From contig CM048839.1 in assembly GCA_026545765.1 (NCBI GenBank), forward strand, positions 64,529,187 through 64,593,186: a stretch of DNA of 64,000 nt. The letters run 5' to 3'. Positions 33,001-45,504 of the stretch are shown piece by piece. The stretch is from Plantago major. Lineage: Eukaryota; Streptophyta; Magnoliopsida; Lamiales; Plantaginaceae. A model generated the notes under the pieces. It searched no databases. It was not told where the DNA came from and was given only the letters and a program-made list of their open reading frames with translations. A program made the translations under genes and the position numbers. Every line of letters starts with the position of its first letter. Position 1 is the first letter of the stretch.

Positions 33001-34440
33001 ACCTATATTTATTTACAATTCCATACTAGCTTACTTGAAGAATTATGCTTAGGAAACATGTTTGCATCGTCATATGCTCATTGAACGGAATTTTCATTGC
33101 AATATGCTCTACACTTTGATGCTTGACACGATATGAGAATTTGTGCTACATGCTTAGTTCATGCATTGATTTGAAATAGTTATTGGCTTATCACAAGCTG
33201 AAATTTTGCATACACGCTGTACCAAACATCAGGTTTAGGGGAGGAAGAGCCCATGAGATTTGTATGTAAGCTAAAGTCTAGAATTGACTCTAAACATGCT
33301 ATCTCACACACTTTTGAGCCCAGGTACCATGGAAGAACGAAGGAGGATACCCATCCAAGATGCATAAACTCTTTGTGGAGCTCGTGAACGATAACCAACC
33401 GGGAGACCAAGATGATATGCGGAGGAGGAATTAAATGAACAAGCATTACTTGATGGAAGCACAACACCGAGAGGGGAGTATCTTTCCTTTTTCTTCTTTA
33501 CTTTCCTAGTTTCCTATCTGCTCGCTGCTAGGTTTGAGGGAAGAGTTTGATTTGATTACTGCCTGCTAACTTGCTTGGTCTGTAGTAGCTTTTACATATT
33601 CGCACTTAGTTAAGTTATAGTTAATTACGTCTAAAAACTGGATTTACTTTTATTTGTTACGACTAACTTTATTTGCTTTTTGAAAAGAAGGTTGTTTTGT
33701 GATAAGAGTACTCGGTATAAAGTATGACTAGATGAGGGACTGTAGATTTGTTTTTATGCTTCGCTACTTATTGAATATATGCTCTGACCAAACCCGACCC
33801 ATGCTACTTTGATGAGTGAGTTTACTTGCTACTCCAATTAAGTCCTATGTGCAACTGTGTGAACACTGCTACCCTTGACTCCTTATTTGTCAGCAGCATG
33901 AACGTGATTTGTAGTACTCACCTTTCTGAACCTTTATTTATACCTTTCACTAACCCCTCTGAAAGGTTTTGAGCCCTTATGAAACCCTACGATATATATC
34001 TTATACATGCTTTACTTAACAATCTGCCGCCGAGCTTGAACGAAGAAATGAAGCAACTAGTTCCAAAGAATGGAGGAGAATCATGTTTTGACCTTGTTTT
34101 AGAATTGGTTTGGGGGAAAGTAGAGAAGAGAACCCTAATCCTAGTTCGAGAAATTGGTTTGGGGGAGAAGTGGAAGACGAACATCATCGAAAGGTAACCT
34201 TGTTGGCCCTACTTTTGTATTACCGGTGCTAAAAATCACTAGCTCTTGCTCCAGAAAAAATAGAAAAGAAAGTACCAAAAAAGCTATGGTACAAAAGTCT
34301 CGGAGTGGATCTGTATATGTATGGCAGGATTCTAAAAAATACCTGGGGGTAAACTCGGAGTAATACTTTATTAAGGAAACCTAATAATAATGATATTTTA
34401 AAGAAGGATTCTACAAAGGTCTTCTAAGTCAGGGCTTGGA
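33001..34440. other. Unassigned interior of gypsy element
   Basis: Short frames exist (for example 33979-34197, starting MKPYDIYLIHALLNNLPPSL) but no domain is recognised. It may be decayed gag/pol or captured host sequence. Sequence composition is ordinary up to about 34.4 kb. Confidence 0.3.
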
Positions 34441-37266
34441 ATTGATTATATTTATTCTATATTCCCTTAACATGAACAAAAATAAGAGATATTAACCCTG
34501 ATTTTTCCCAGAAGACTCCTTTTATTTTCATGAAATACATACAAAAATTAGAAAGAAGAAGGATCCTTTTTTCGAGTAACTAGAATGGAATATTGAAATA
34601 TAAATCTAGGTACTATGCGTGCTATATTATATTATATAAACTTAGATAAATTAGGTTCCAAGAATACTACGAAGGGTATATTCCGCACAATTAAGGTGTT
34701 AAGGCTAAGACAAGTTATTAAGTTCTTACTATAGAAATGTGTATGTATATTCTTTAACTTCCCTTCTATCTTACTTTAGATCTATTTTGCATACTTAAGC
34801 CTCTATTACATTACTTACTATTTTATTTATATTATCATTTAATTATTTACTACGAGAAAGACGTGCCTATCCTATAACACTGGGTGATGCCAACACACAG
34901 GAAGAGAAGTATATTTCATATGCCAAAAGATTATTCCGGAAAAACATTCTAATAAATGAAGAATCCTATAAAGAGAAGTAAGAGTCTATACTAAATCATA
35001 ACATAGGTTTGTGCACGTACTACTTGGTAATGGTAACTAAGGGTGCCCAAGAATATATAGGTTGTCAACACTTGGAACAAGACATAAGTATCCTTCATCA
35101 TAGTTTAAATATTTAGGTGTGTCTAATCCTTGTCTAGGGTATTCCTTACTAAATAAGAGCTTACCTATTCTTTATAAATATTCTTTGTAATTTCATAGAG
35201 TACTCACTACTAATATAAGCATGTTTCCCTTCTGTAGTTACTTTGCCTTATACTCCTCTTCATTACGATACCCAAAGCATTCCTTACTTCCCACTCTTTT
35301 TTTTATTAGCACATTTAGTAATTAAGGATCTCCCCTATAAGTAAAGGATTTAGTATACATGTGTTTAGGTATTCTTCCATTTATTTTCGTTTATTAAATA
35401 TAAATAAATAATTAGGTGTGAGAATTTATCTTTGTCTATATAGAGTCTACACAAGAACAACTTATGTTGTAATCTACTCTATCTAGGTTAATATTATATT
35501 TAGTAACTACCCTTTTCTACTTTATTTTGTACTACAGCGAGTATATACCAATACCCAAGAATTTGTTTAGACTTATGTTACTGCATTCACTCTTAGTTAT
35601 ATTATGTGATTGATATCCTTACTCAAGGAATGGATTACCCTTACGAAATACTCTATAACTTGTGAACTTATAACTCTATTTATATCTATAGTACCTTAAT
35701 TAAGACTAAGAATGTACACTACCTAAAGAATACGTTTGTTGTTTAAGATCAAAAGAAAAATGGAGAGAACAAAAAAGGAAGACCTATTTTTATGAAAGCA
35801 AGGTATTTAGTTAGTATAGGAATCTAGTATAATTTTACTTAACATGTACTTAGTTAACTACAAGAAAATATTTATATGTAAGGTGTTTACTTCTATTTCT
35901 TCATGTTTGCCTATGTTTTATTTAGTATGCGTTGTGTTCAATACTTGTCTAGTCAGATTAGCCCTATTTCCTTCTCTTCACCAAATAGAATTAGTTTACA
36001 TGCCATCTTATTTTGTGTTATATGTCTTTGTTTTCTTTTAGAACCACGCCAAGCTCATATCACACAAGTTGTTATAATTAGTAAGGGACTATATAGAGTA
36101 GAGTTCATAGGGAGAAGTATTTATAAAAGAAACTCCAATATTGGTATTTAGCCAAGATCTTATAGAAAGCCTTTAAGGTAAGATACTAGAATTTATCCCT
36201 CATAGTAAGAAAGAGTATATAGTAAGAAAGAGTATATACCCTTTGTATTTATTTGTGTTTAGCTCGGAGTAACTTTGTTTTGGTTCATATACTTTCCTAA
36301 ATGGTGAAGACTACCTATATTTGTAATCGAAGGGAAACTCTAGTTAAAAATGTATGTAAGGGATCTAATATAAATAATTAGTGTGGTGTATAAAGTCTAA
36401 TTAGGGGAAATTGCTTAAAGAACTAGAAGAGAAAGAAGAGATACTTGTATGTCAATAAAATATAAGCATACATGGTAATTACTCAACGCTATGGGGATCT
36501 TATGTTGTTACTAACTAACTACTTAAAAATGTTGTTATGAAAGCACTTTTCTTTGGTGTACTATACTATTTTGTAGATATATATATATATACCCTTAACT
36601 TTATTTCATTATAGAATACCTTCCTAAATACCTTTATTTTCCCTATACGAGTATTACTTTCCTTACTAACTATAACCTATGATATGAGATTGTATACCTT
36701 AGCTCTTTAACTTCCTCTAGTTTTATATTTATAAATGATTAGTACTTGTATCTACCAAACAAGTTTACTTAGGCATAGAGTCAATGTAGAGTATTTGGTT
36801 ACTAAAAAAAGATGTGTTTAAAGAAGAGAATAGAGAAACTACATATAGATTAAGAACAATAAGGAGAGAAATATACATACTTTGGGAATTCTACGATACC
36901 AATTAAGAGCGTTACTAATAATTGCTTCGTGTTATACTTAATTTATAAAATTTATAAAGGTACTTTACTAGACTTTTACAACATATTAGAGTCTACATTC
37001 ATTCCTTTCCTTTTCTTCCTCATAGTATAACAAGATAATCCATGTGTTAGTACTAATGATTTAAGTGTATATAGCTTAGAACTTTGAAGTAGAATCATCA
37101 CCAAATATCTTATCCTTTTTCTTAATTATTACTGGTGCATTGACTAAGTATGGTATAGCTTTTATAATATCTTTCCTTGCACTTAACTTAGACTCTCATA
37201 TATCTCTTAGAGCACTTGTTAGTAGTAACTCTTCTTATATATGTACTTATAACTTATAGCTACAAG

Positions 37267-37365
<99 letters not shown>

Positions 37366-40080
37366 GTTTAAGTATAAAAGCTAACTAGAACCCTTGTACT
37401 AGCCTACCTTTTATGAACACACTTAACCATGTACTCTAACACCCAGTTTATTTCTTAGTATAGAACCTAATGAGCTAAGATTATGGCACTATAAAGTATT
37501 TCCTTTAACTAGTATTATTATTATATAGAAAAGATAAGGTTAAAAGTAGAGTATGCGACATAAATTTGATAAGGGAGCACATATAGTAATTGGTACTGAA
37601 GACATAGTATGGGATGTTAATACTTAGTATGTTTCAATGTAAGGAAAACTATATCATTCCTTGTTGTATATAAATTTAGATAAACTTCTAACTATGCTAT
37701 AATAATTTACTATGCTAGGTTACTTTGGAAATGTATACTATACGCCTTGTACTTTTAGGATTGTTCAATTATCTATTTACTATTTCCACATGAGCTAAGA
37801 ATTTATAAGATATGTTTATCCCACTCGACTATGATTACAAGACTCTCCTAATATTTTATGAAAGTATACTAGTATACCTACACAAAGAATCATTTATGCT
37901 ATATCAAGATTCCCTAACAAGACTAGTCCTAAGAATTTATGAGTAAAGGTGTTCCATTAAAATTCCTATATCGGTAAAGAGCAAGGTACAACATATAAAT
38001 AAAAAGGTAACTACATTCTAGCTAGGACTTAGTATTTAGCTTATAGAAACATATAAAATCTAGGTATTACAAAAAACTTCTTTTATAGTACATTTACTTG
38101 AATTAAGGTAAGCTTCTCTCTTGTCTTAGTACACTAAAGGTATATTTCTATACAAACCATTTCTTTTCGGTACTCTCTTTATAAGTATTTAAGGAATAGG
38201 TTATAAGCTTCTTATTTTAACATATAATACTTCATCATAACCATTTAATGCTTACTTAAGAGATTATACTATCTTAACTAATGATAGGTTCACTGCCAAT
38301 TCCTTCTTTACTTATAGTCTTATATTTAGTTATGGGTCACTTAGCAAAGAAACAACTTATAGTAGAGGGAGTATATAGATAAACATATTTTATAGAAGAC
38401 ACCTATATTTATTTATTTCATTTTCTTGGATAAGACATAGCAAGGGATATTATAGCTCTCTATTAGTAATGGCCCAATCTATAACACTAATCATATTTAT
38501 TAACCACTAAGTATAGAATTTTAGTTTACTTCCCCAGTATTTCTCTTTATATTATATATCTTTTAGGAATAGCTCTATAGATAGGACAAATAGAATTCAT
38601 AGTAGTAAGGACTAGGAATATAACTTGACAAGGATATAGAATTTGAAAAGAAGAACTTTAGGACTAAGCTATGTTTTATGCTATACAATGATTTCTTCCT
38701 CAAGGTGGTACTTATCTTTTCTATGTAGTAAGGTATACTTCTCTTATGTTGTTACTGGTTACTTCTAGTTCTAGTATGAGTACTTCCCTTCTATTTTAAT
38801 TCCTCTAACTAACTATTCTAACTAAGTCCTATATTTTATATGCACTATATTCCAAGCATTTTATTTCTAGGAATCTAGCAAGGTATTTTCTATTACTAAA
38901 AGCCAGTATAAGTATTTCACTCACATGAGACAAAAGGAGAGAGCTTACTAAATTTAGAGCACAACACCAAAAATAAAGTAGAAAAGGGAGGATAGGAATA
39001 AGCATACCAAAGATTAACAAGACTCCATTCTTAGTGATCCAACAAATAGATTAGATAAATATAGGCCATTATTGACTCCAGTAGTACTAAATAAAAATAA
39101 AAATAAAACCCAATTGGTAAGTATTTTGTAGGACTTGTATAATATTTCATAGATAATCCCTTGTGTACTATGCTGTGTTATATGATTCCTCTACTAAGTC
39201 TTTATAATAACTACTAATAGTATTTTTAAATGAACATGTTTCCTTTTTCCCGCACTAGTCTATTTTTATAAGCTTCTTATACTGTGTACTATCCTTCTAT
39301 ATTTTTTATAGTGACTATATTTATGAACTCCCTTATTGATCTTTAATAATCGGGGTACTCTACTTCACTTAACTTTGTATGTTATAATCTTATAAGAGTT
39401 ACTTAGGTGTATTTGGTTGTGGTTAGTGTTACGTAATGTAAAGAAATGCTTATCTTAGAAGAGATATATCTAATTAGAGTCATGTACTCAATGAAGTATA
39501 GAGAAGTCCTTTCATTTTTAATATAGTTCTTAGTCAACAAAGTAAAGAAGATATGTTATGAGTTATTGGTGCATTACTTTATAGTCCAACCAAGAGGAAC
39601 CTACGGGTGTAGAAAAGAAGATGCCTTACTCAATTGTAATATTTATATAATGTGTACTCAAATATAAGCTACGAGATTTATTTACTAGATAATAATGTTC
39701 TTTTATAAACTTGTCTTTACTAATTACTTTTTTAGGATATAGGATATCTCTTACGCAGTGTACTCTATAATGACACCTACCCTTTTACAGGATTTTCTTA
39801 AGCATACTCTTTTTTAACTTAATACTATAATCCTTCTATACCTTGTTTTGTAATATACTCATTTGTGTACATGTTATCCTAAAACGCACTACCTTATGGG
39901 TTATATTAAATACTTAATCCTTTGTTGGGTTAACTAGTTTCTTCTATGTTGTCTTCTAAATAATATATGAATATTCCTAGATGTTCTATAAGCTATGCTA
40001 TCTAAACCAAAGTAAAGTATAACTAATAGTAGTAAGGTAAATAATATAAGTCAAGTAGTGAGCTAAGTATAAATAGAAAG
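34441..40080. other. 5.6-kb TA-rich, CG-poor non-coding block within the gypsy element
   Basis: The block is dense in TA-containing words (TAG, CTA, TTA, ATA), very poor in CG, and seemingly poor in TGA/TCA. Long A or T runs are rare. No frame exceeds about 90 codons and none resembles pol. A pure (TA)n run lies at 37269-37362. The composition changes again near 40080. It replaces the expected pol region, or expands the spacer. Confidence 0.5.
37269..37362. repeat. (TA)n microsatellite
   Basis: About 47 uninterrupted AT units. Confidence 0.97.
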
Positions 40081-40911
40081 GGTAGTCATAAGTAAAACGG
40101 TATCACTGCTTGTCGGGCATGTTACAGACATTACCCACATACCCAAGGGCGGGTCTTTAAAAGATACATGTCCATGAGGGTTGATGGCATGTATACCAAA
40201 CTAGCACTCACAAAAGTGCGAAATTCGGTAAAATAGACACTACCAAAAAATATAGAGACTAAAAGAGCCCAATGATGGCCAACCAAAAGCATACGAAACG
40301 GTAATACGACTGCAAAAAATAGTATGTCAAAACGAAAAAGAAAAAAGAACAAAGAAAAATAAAGGAGCAAGTAGTCTATGTGTGAAGCAATCGATGAAGT
40401 AGTTATGATGATGAAGGAGAAGTTGAAAATTTATCATTGAGAGAAGACGAAGTTGAATGAAGGAACTCGGTATCCGGAAGGATAAGTCCCCCTGAAGTGC
40501 CCTTTGTTTTGCCTTGCTCATCTTTTAATGATGCTTAGCCAAACACTCCTCTATATTATCCTACCTATTTTACTTATCGAGTCAACCTGAGTACTACTTT
40601 GATTTGTGCCTTGACTTTTGGGAGCAGGATTGCATAACATTACCGCGAGGTAATGATCTTGAAGTACACCATGGACATTTAGTTACACTTGTAAATCACC
40701 AAGTGTTTGCAGTGAGTGATGCTTACTTGTTTTTGCAAGCTGTGGAGTCATAGAGGTCTGAGTTGAAACTAAGTGAGTCAGAGGAGTTTGAAACCCTAGA
40801 AACTAGCGGCTTATCTATGTCGTGGTTTATTCTCTTTACTCATTTCATAGTCACTTCTTAATTATCGTTATTTCCTTGCTCAAGGATGAGCAAGAAACTG
40901 GTTTGCGGGTG
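40081..40911 (+). other. 3' untranslated region of gypsy element with polypurine-tract context
   Basis: The final 45 bases (TTGCTCAAGGATGAGCAAG ... CTGGTTTGCGGGTG) precede the right LTR. They correspond to the CTCAAGGACGAGCAAGG..TTGGGGG context of Athila/Tat elements; the G-rich tract is degraded to TTTGCGGGTG. Frames of 64-79 codons on the minus strand are not supported. Confidence 0.5.
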
Positions 40912-42270
40912 TGATGTGACAATTAAATGTGCAATTTTGCATGCTTTTGACCCTTATTTTTGTCCAAGATTCAATATTCAGATTATATTTGGCCAATTAC
41001 CAACTTCTGTGTATTAAGTAGGTCATGATCGTGTTTTGAGGAATTGCATGATTTCGTGCACCAAAACGCTATATTTGGGCTTAAATCGGAAGTTAAGCAA
41101 CATACCGAATTGGCCGCTGTATGGAGTTTGAGGTGTCATAACATGTCATGTGACCAACCAATGCGAACATAATTGAAGATGCCGCAACATTGTAGAAGAC
41201 CACATTTCAAGAAAACGGGTTACAAAGTCCGAATCAAGAACGAAAAATGATTTTAAACTGCTATTTTCAAGAATGGCTACGACCGTAAGGTTTTCTCATG
41301 CCCACCGTCAATCGCAGCAGCAGTAATATTCCAAACAGCTTCCCGCTCCAAGCTAAAGTCTGCCTTTCTAACCTTCCTTAATGATCAATGGCGCGTAGTT
41401 CAAATTTACAGTATAAATAAGACCTTTGGGGTCACATAATTCTCCACCGCTCACAAAGCATCTCTCCTGAGAGAGAACTAGTCATCGGGGAAGTGAAACC
41501 CCAAAACCGCTAGCCGTCAGGCATCCAGAAGGAGGAAACCCTAGAAGTAGTACGAAGACATCAAAGACTAAGCTTCTTCTTCTTCTTTCTTTCATTGTTC
41601 TTTTCGATTTTTGTGTTTGGAATACTATGAGTAGCTAACTTTCTCTTGTAAAGGCGAACCGCCGAAACTCTATTATTGCTATTTCTTTATATGCCATGTT
41701 ATATTAATGAATTAGTTTTAAAACGTAATTTCGTACTTGTTCTTTATTCGTCCGACTCTCTACGTGGGAAATCCTTACTAACTACGACTTGGTAACAGAC
41801 TTCACATTATCCTATGTGATTTGCCTGAAAATGTGACGAGATAGTGTGTTGAGTGACACAACACATTGTTGGTATAAGTGAAGGTGTCTAGGTTAACTGC
41901 GACTTGATCCTTTCGCACGCTTTCTTTGTCAGTAGAGGGCTAGTACGTTGTTCGATTCTAAGTAGTCGAATAGCATAATAGAACTAGGTCGGGAATCCTT
42001 TACACCTTCTCACCATCGAATACATCAAGTTAATTAGGGTTTACTGCGATCTAATCATATGTTCTGCCATAATCAGTTTACTTTCTGCATACAATTTTCA
42101 TACGATATTTGCTTGTTCCTATGCTAAGTGTCTGTGGAGAACGACATCCCGAGTCAGCTTGCCGCTATAAACTGTGGATTTGAAGACTTCCGACATAAAC
42201 AAATTTAATCTTTGATTGTATTTATGGATTGCAGGTTATACAACGAAATCAAATCTCTGAGTGCACATCA
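40912..42270 (+). mobile_element. Right LTR of the gypsy element
   Basis: 1359 bp, direct repeat of the left LTR, ending GAGTGCACATCA before TTGTT. It has lost pieces present in the left LTR around 41270-41300. Confidence 0.88.
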
Positions 42271-42333
42271 TTGTTGTTATTTTCCTACTCTCGATTTTCA
42301 AATCTATTTTTTCTTGGAAAATTTTGAACATCA

Positions 42334-42908
42334 AATGAATCATGCTATGAATGCTCAGGATATTTACAGTCCATTTTACTTGAGTCCTAGTGACAATCAT
42401 TATGCCTCCTTTGGATGGCAATAACTTTAGTAACTGGGAAAGAATATTTATAGTTCAATTCTTTGTGCGAAACAAAACTGGATTCGTTGATGGCACGTTG
42501 TTGAAACCTGAACCTAAGGATCCTCTATACCTACCATGGATCAGGTGCAACAACATGGTATTGACATGGATCATCTACTCTGTCACAACTGAGATTGCAA
42601 GCAACATTCGATATGTCACTACTGCTAGAGAGGCTTGGGATAGGTTGAAAGTGAGGTATGCTCAACCTGATAAGGTTAGAATATACCAGATTCAAAATGA
42701 AATCTCTACTCTAATGCAGAGTCAGATGTCTGTTAGTGAGTATTTTACTCGACTAAATGTTCTGCTTGAGGAGTTGAAAGTGTATCATCCCACTCGTGGC
42801 TGTGTTTGTGGTCCTTGTCCATGTCGTGGTTTACATGATCAAACTGAGGCTAGGCAAGAAGACCAGGTGTTTCGTTTCTTAATGGGGTTAACCACATCCT
42901 ATGAGAAT
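42334..42908 (+). pseudogene. copia-1 gag, first part
   Basis: After the gypsy insertion, the copia-1 leader and gag resume. MNHAMNAQDIYSPFYLSPSD then a frame change to PPLDGNNFSNWERIFIVQF is the N-terminus of plant copia gag. RNKTGFVDGTLLKPEP, TAREAWDRLKVRYAQ and YFTRLNVLLEELKVYHP belong to the UBN2/gag domain. The CVCGPCPCRGLHDQTEARQ segment and VFRFLMGLTTSYEN also fit. The frame is cut at 42908 by a solo LTR and continues at 45064. Gag forms cytoplasmic particles. Confidence 0.85.
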
Positions 42909-45058
42909 TGATGAAGCGTATTTTGGCACCTCATTTAACCCTTTTTACCCTCTTTTTATTAGTTGTTTAGTTATGTTTTGTATATATTTTATGTTGTTTC
43001 TTGTTTTGTGTGTTTCCACCTTGATTCCGTGTTTTAGGTACTTTTAACGATGCATTTTTATCTATGTTTTGAATCCTATGATCAATTCGCTTACCTACTG
43101 AGGGAGGTTCAACCAGGTCAACTCGGGTCAACATATAATAGTATTTTAAAATTATAATATATTTTCAAAAACTCGACATACACATCTTTCATCTTCAATT
43201 GATAATGGGAGACATTAATATTGTAGTTCACCCCCAATTAATAATTATTAATGATAGACATTAATAGTGATTTTCTTAATGTGATTAACCTCCAACTTTA
43301 TTAATTATTTCTTTCTTTTCTTGTGTTGTGTTTCAGTGTAGTAAAGTGTGAAGGTTCCTCTTTTTATTACATTAATAAATTGCAAACAAGTATTTAAAAG
43401 CCACTTGACCTAAACATCTACACATCAGCTCCCAGTTCAATTATCGCCTCCCAATTCTAGCCGCCTGCTTCAATTTCTTCTAACTTGGTCTTTTCTTCTT
43501 CTAACACTAACAGAGAGCAAGAGTAGCAACAATACACATTTTCGAGTCTTTTGTAATTGGCTCCAATCTGTTTCCAATGTGATATTTTTCCAAGCCTCTA
43601 TGGCCGAAGAAGATGGAAAATTAATGGATCTGACTTCTCAGCAGAATGAAAAATGAGCAATTGGTGTTAGAAGAAGTAGATCGCACCCAGTTCGTGACAG
43701 GAAAATGAACAATTAGGGGCGGCTAGATTAGGTCGGTTCACAATTTTTTTAATTTAAACCGGTTAAGCCCGGTTTTTTACCGGCACCGGGTTTTCCCGAG
43801 TCTATGGGGTTTTCGGACTGTTCTAGCCACCGAAGTTATGTTGAACCGGTCGACCTGTGTCGAACCACCGCTTTCAAAACATAGATTTTATGCACTATAT
43901 CGGAGACCATAAGCTCCAAGACTCCAAATAGACACGAAGGTGCCCGGGCTAAACGGATCAAGGATGGATAAAAAGTCGAGAATTGAAAATTGAGCCCAAA
44001 GGAAACGGGGCGATCGCCCCAAGCTCTAAACGCAGCCCTCTGCGAATGCGCCAGGAAGCCGGAGCAGGCGATCGCCCGGTTAGATCTCAATTTTTCTTCT
44101 TTATATTCAGTTTCTGCCATTCTTTTTCATTAGAATTCATTCCAGATTGTAATCTCCCCATTTTAAATTACCTTTTTACTTTCTCTTCCAAGAACCTCGT
44201 TTACATCAACATTGTAATAAACCTTCGCTGATTATCAGATCACATTGAGAACCCTTGAAGGGTTTGGGTCTTGATTTCTATTCGAATTTAGTTGAACCTT
44301 TTCATCCGTGGAATCAAATCCGTGACAATTTGGTTATTGGCTGAATTTCTTTTTCTTAATATACAGATTTTCATATATGATTTGTGTAGAAGCTTATTGC
44401 ATGTTGGATATGCGGATCATGAGTGGATCGCGTAGCTAGTCATCCTATGGGTCAGTGGTAAGAATTTAGGAATTGCAGCTAGTATAGGATCTTTTGGATG
44501 AAATTACACTGTTTCTTTGTTTGTTGAATCTTGCGAATCGTTTATAGTTCAATGCTTTAGCAATCGTTTCCTGATACCCAAAATCCACAAGAGGGATTCA
44601 CACCCTCAAGGTTAATTACGATTTAAGCCCAACACATTCGACACAAACGTTGACTAGTAGAATTGACGACTCTACTACAATCATTAAACGATTTCACTTT
44701 CAAAAGTCGTATCCTTCATTGTAGACCTTACTTGCTGGCATGAACTATTTACTTACCACCGACATGTGTTTCTTTATAGAGATAAAGCGAAGCGTTCTTT
44801 GTATGCTTGTTTCTAGGGTGATTGAGATAGAGTTGATTGGTTGGGTTTTCATAACAAACCTTAAGTTACATCTATTTTGAAGCACAAGCTATTCATGAAT
44901 CTTTGTTACCTGCTTTACTTGCTTTCCAGTCGATTAACTAAACTTACATTTGCAAACAAAGCTTAGCAAGTCCTTCGAGAACGACACTCAGGGTTTTCTA
45001 GTGATCTTGATTTGTGCCTTTGGCTATAAACAAATTAAAGACTCGATTTGACGCATCA
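42909..45058 (+). mobile_element. Solo LTR (gypsy type) inserted in copia-1 gag
   Basis: It starts TGATGAAGCGTATTTTGGCA and ends CGATTTGACGCATCA. The flanks are AGAAT at 42904-42908 and 45059-45063, a perfect 5-bp duplication. Length is 2150 bp. Removing it and one duplication restores an uninterrupted gag frame across the site. Frames inside (43836-44231) are short and unsupported. A GTTTGGGTCTTGATTTC / CTCGATTTGACG context near the 3' end resembles gypsy LTRs elsewhere in the window. Confidence 0.92.
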
Positions 45059-45063
45059 AGAAT

Positions 45064-45504
45064 ATTCGAGGGCAGATCATCATGATGGAGCCAACACCAA
45101 CTCTAGACAAGGCCTATTCTATTATGCTGCAGGAAGAACATCAGAAACAAGCGCGTAATCTTCTCAACACTAGGAGTGAATCTTCAGCTATGGTGTTTGT
45201 TGGCAACAAGCGCAAAGATAAGGCTAGTCTTTACTGTAACACTTGTAAGAGGTCTGGTCATTCCACTGAGTATTGTATGAAATGCACTTATTGCAAGAAG
45301 CTTGGTCATCTGATCAAAACTTGCTATAAGATTCATGGCTATCCACCTGGTTACAAGTTTAACAACACTCGTGAATCAAGCACTAGCAGCTCTATTGCTA
45401 ACCAGGTTGAGTCTATGTTTCATGAGGTAGCAGCTACTGAAACACGCAAAGATGATGAGGTAACTTTCACTAAGGCTGAGGTACATAAGATGGATGGGTG
45501 CTCC
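45064..45504 (+). pseudogene. copia-1 gag, second part with zinc knuckles
   Basis: The frame continues from the solo LTR with TLDKAYSIMLQEEHQKQA. It then has two CCHC-type knuckles, CNTCKRSGHSTEYC and CTYCKKLGHLIKTC, followed by YKIHGYPPGYKF, all typical of copia gag binding its RNA. It is cut at 45504 by copia-2 (target duplication GCTCC) and continues into protease at 61498. The few codons after 45504 that read CSCWEICWEIS are copia-2 LTR sequence. Confidence 0.87.

Larger units (their letters stand above)
27537..42270 (+). mobile_element. Ty3/gypsy (Athila/Tat-like) LTR retrotransposon, 14.7 kb, gag only
   Basis: Two direct LTRs start TGATGTG(G/A)CAAT and end GAGTGCACATCA. The flanks are TTGCT (27532-27536) and TTGTT (42271-42275), a 4-of-5 target duplication. 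After the left LTR, ATTCGCATCACGCCGGGACA resembles a decayed tRNA-Asp primer binding site (TGGCGCCGTTGCCGGGGA). Before the right LTR, CTCAAGGATGAGCAAG is the usual context of Athila/Tat polypurine tracts. A gag-like region (29277 to about 31260) is present, but no protease, reverse transcriptase or integrase was seen. Much of the interior is unusual TA-rich DNA. The element interrupts the leader of copia-1. Confidence 0.85.

Noticed and set aside
43836-44231. Two opposite open frames around 44 kb
   Set aside because: Inside the solo LTR at 42909-45058, with no recognised domain.
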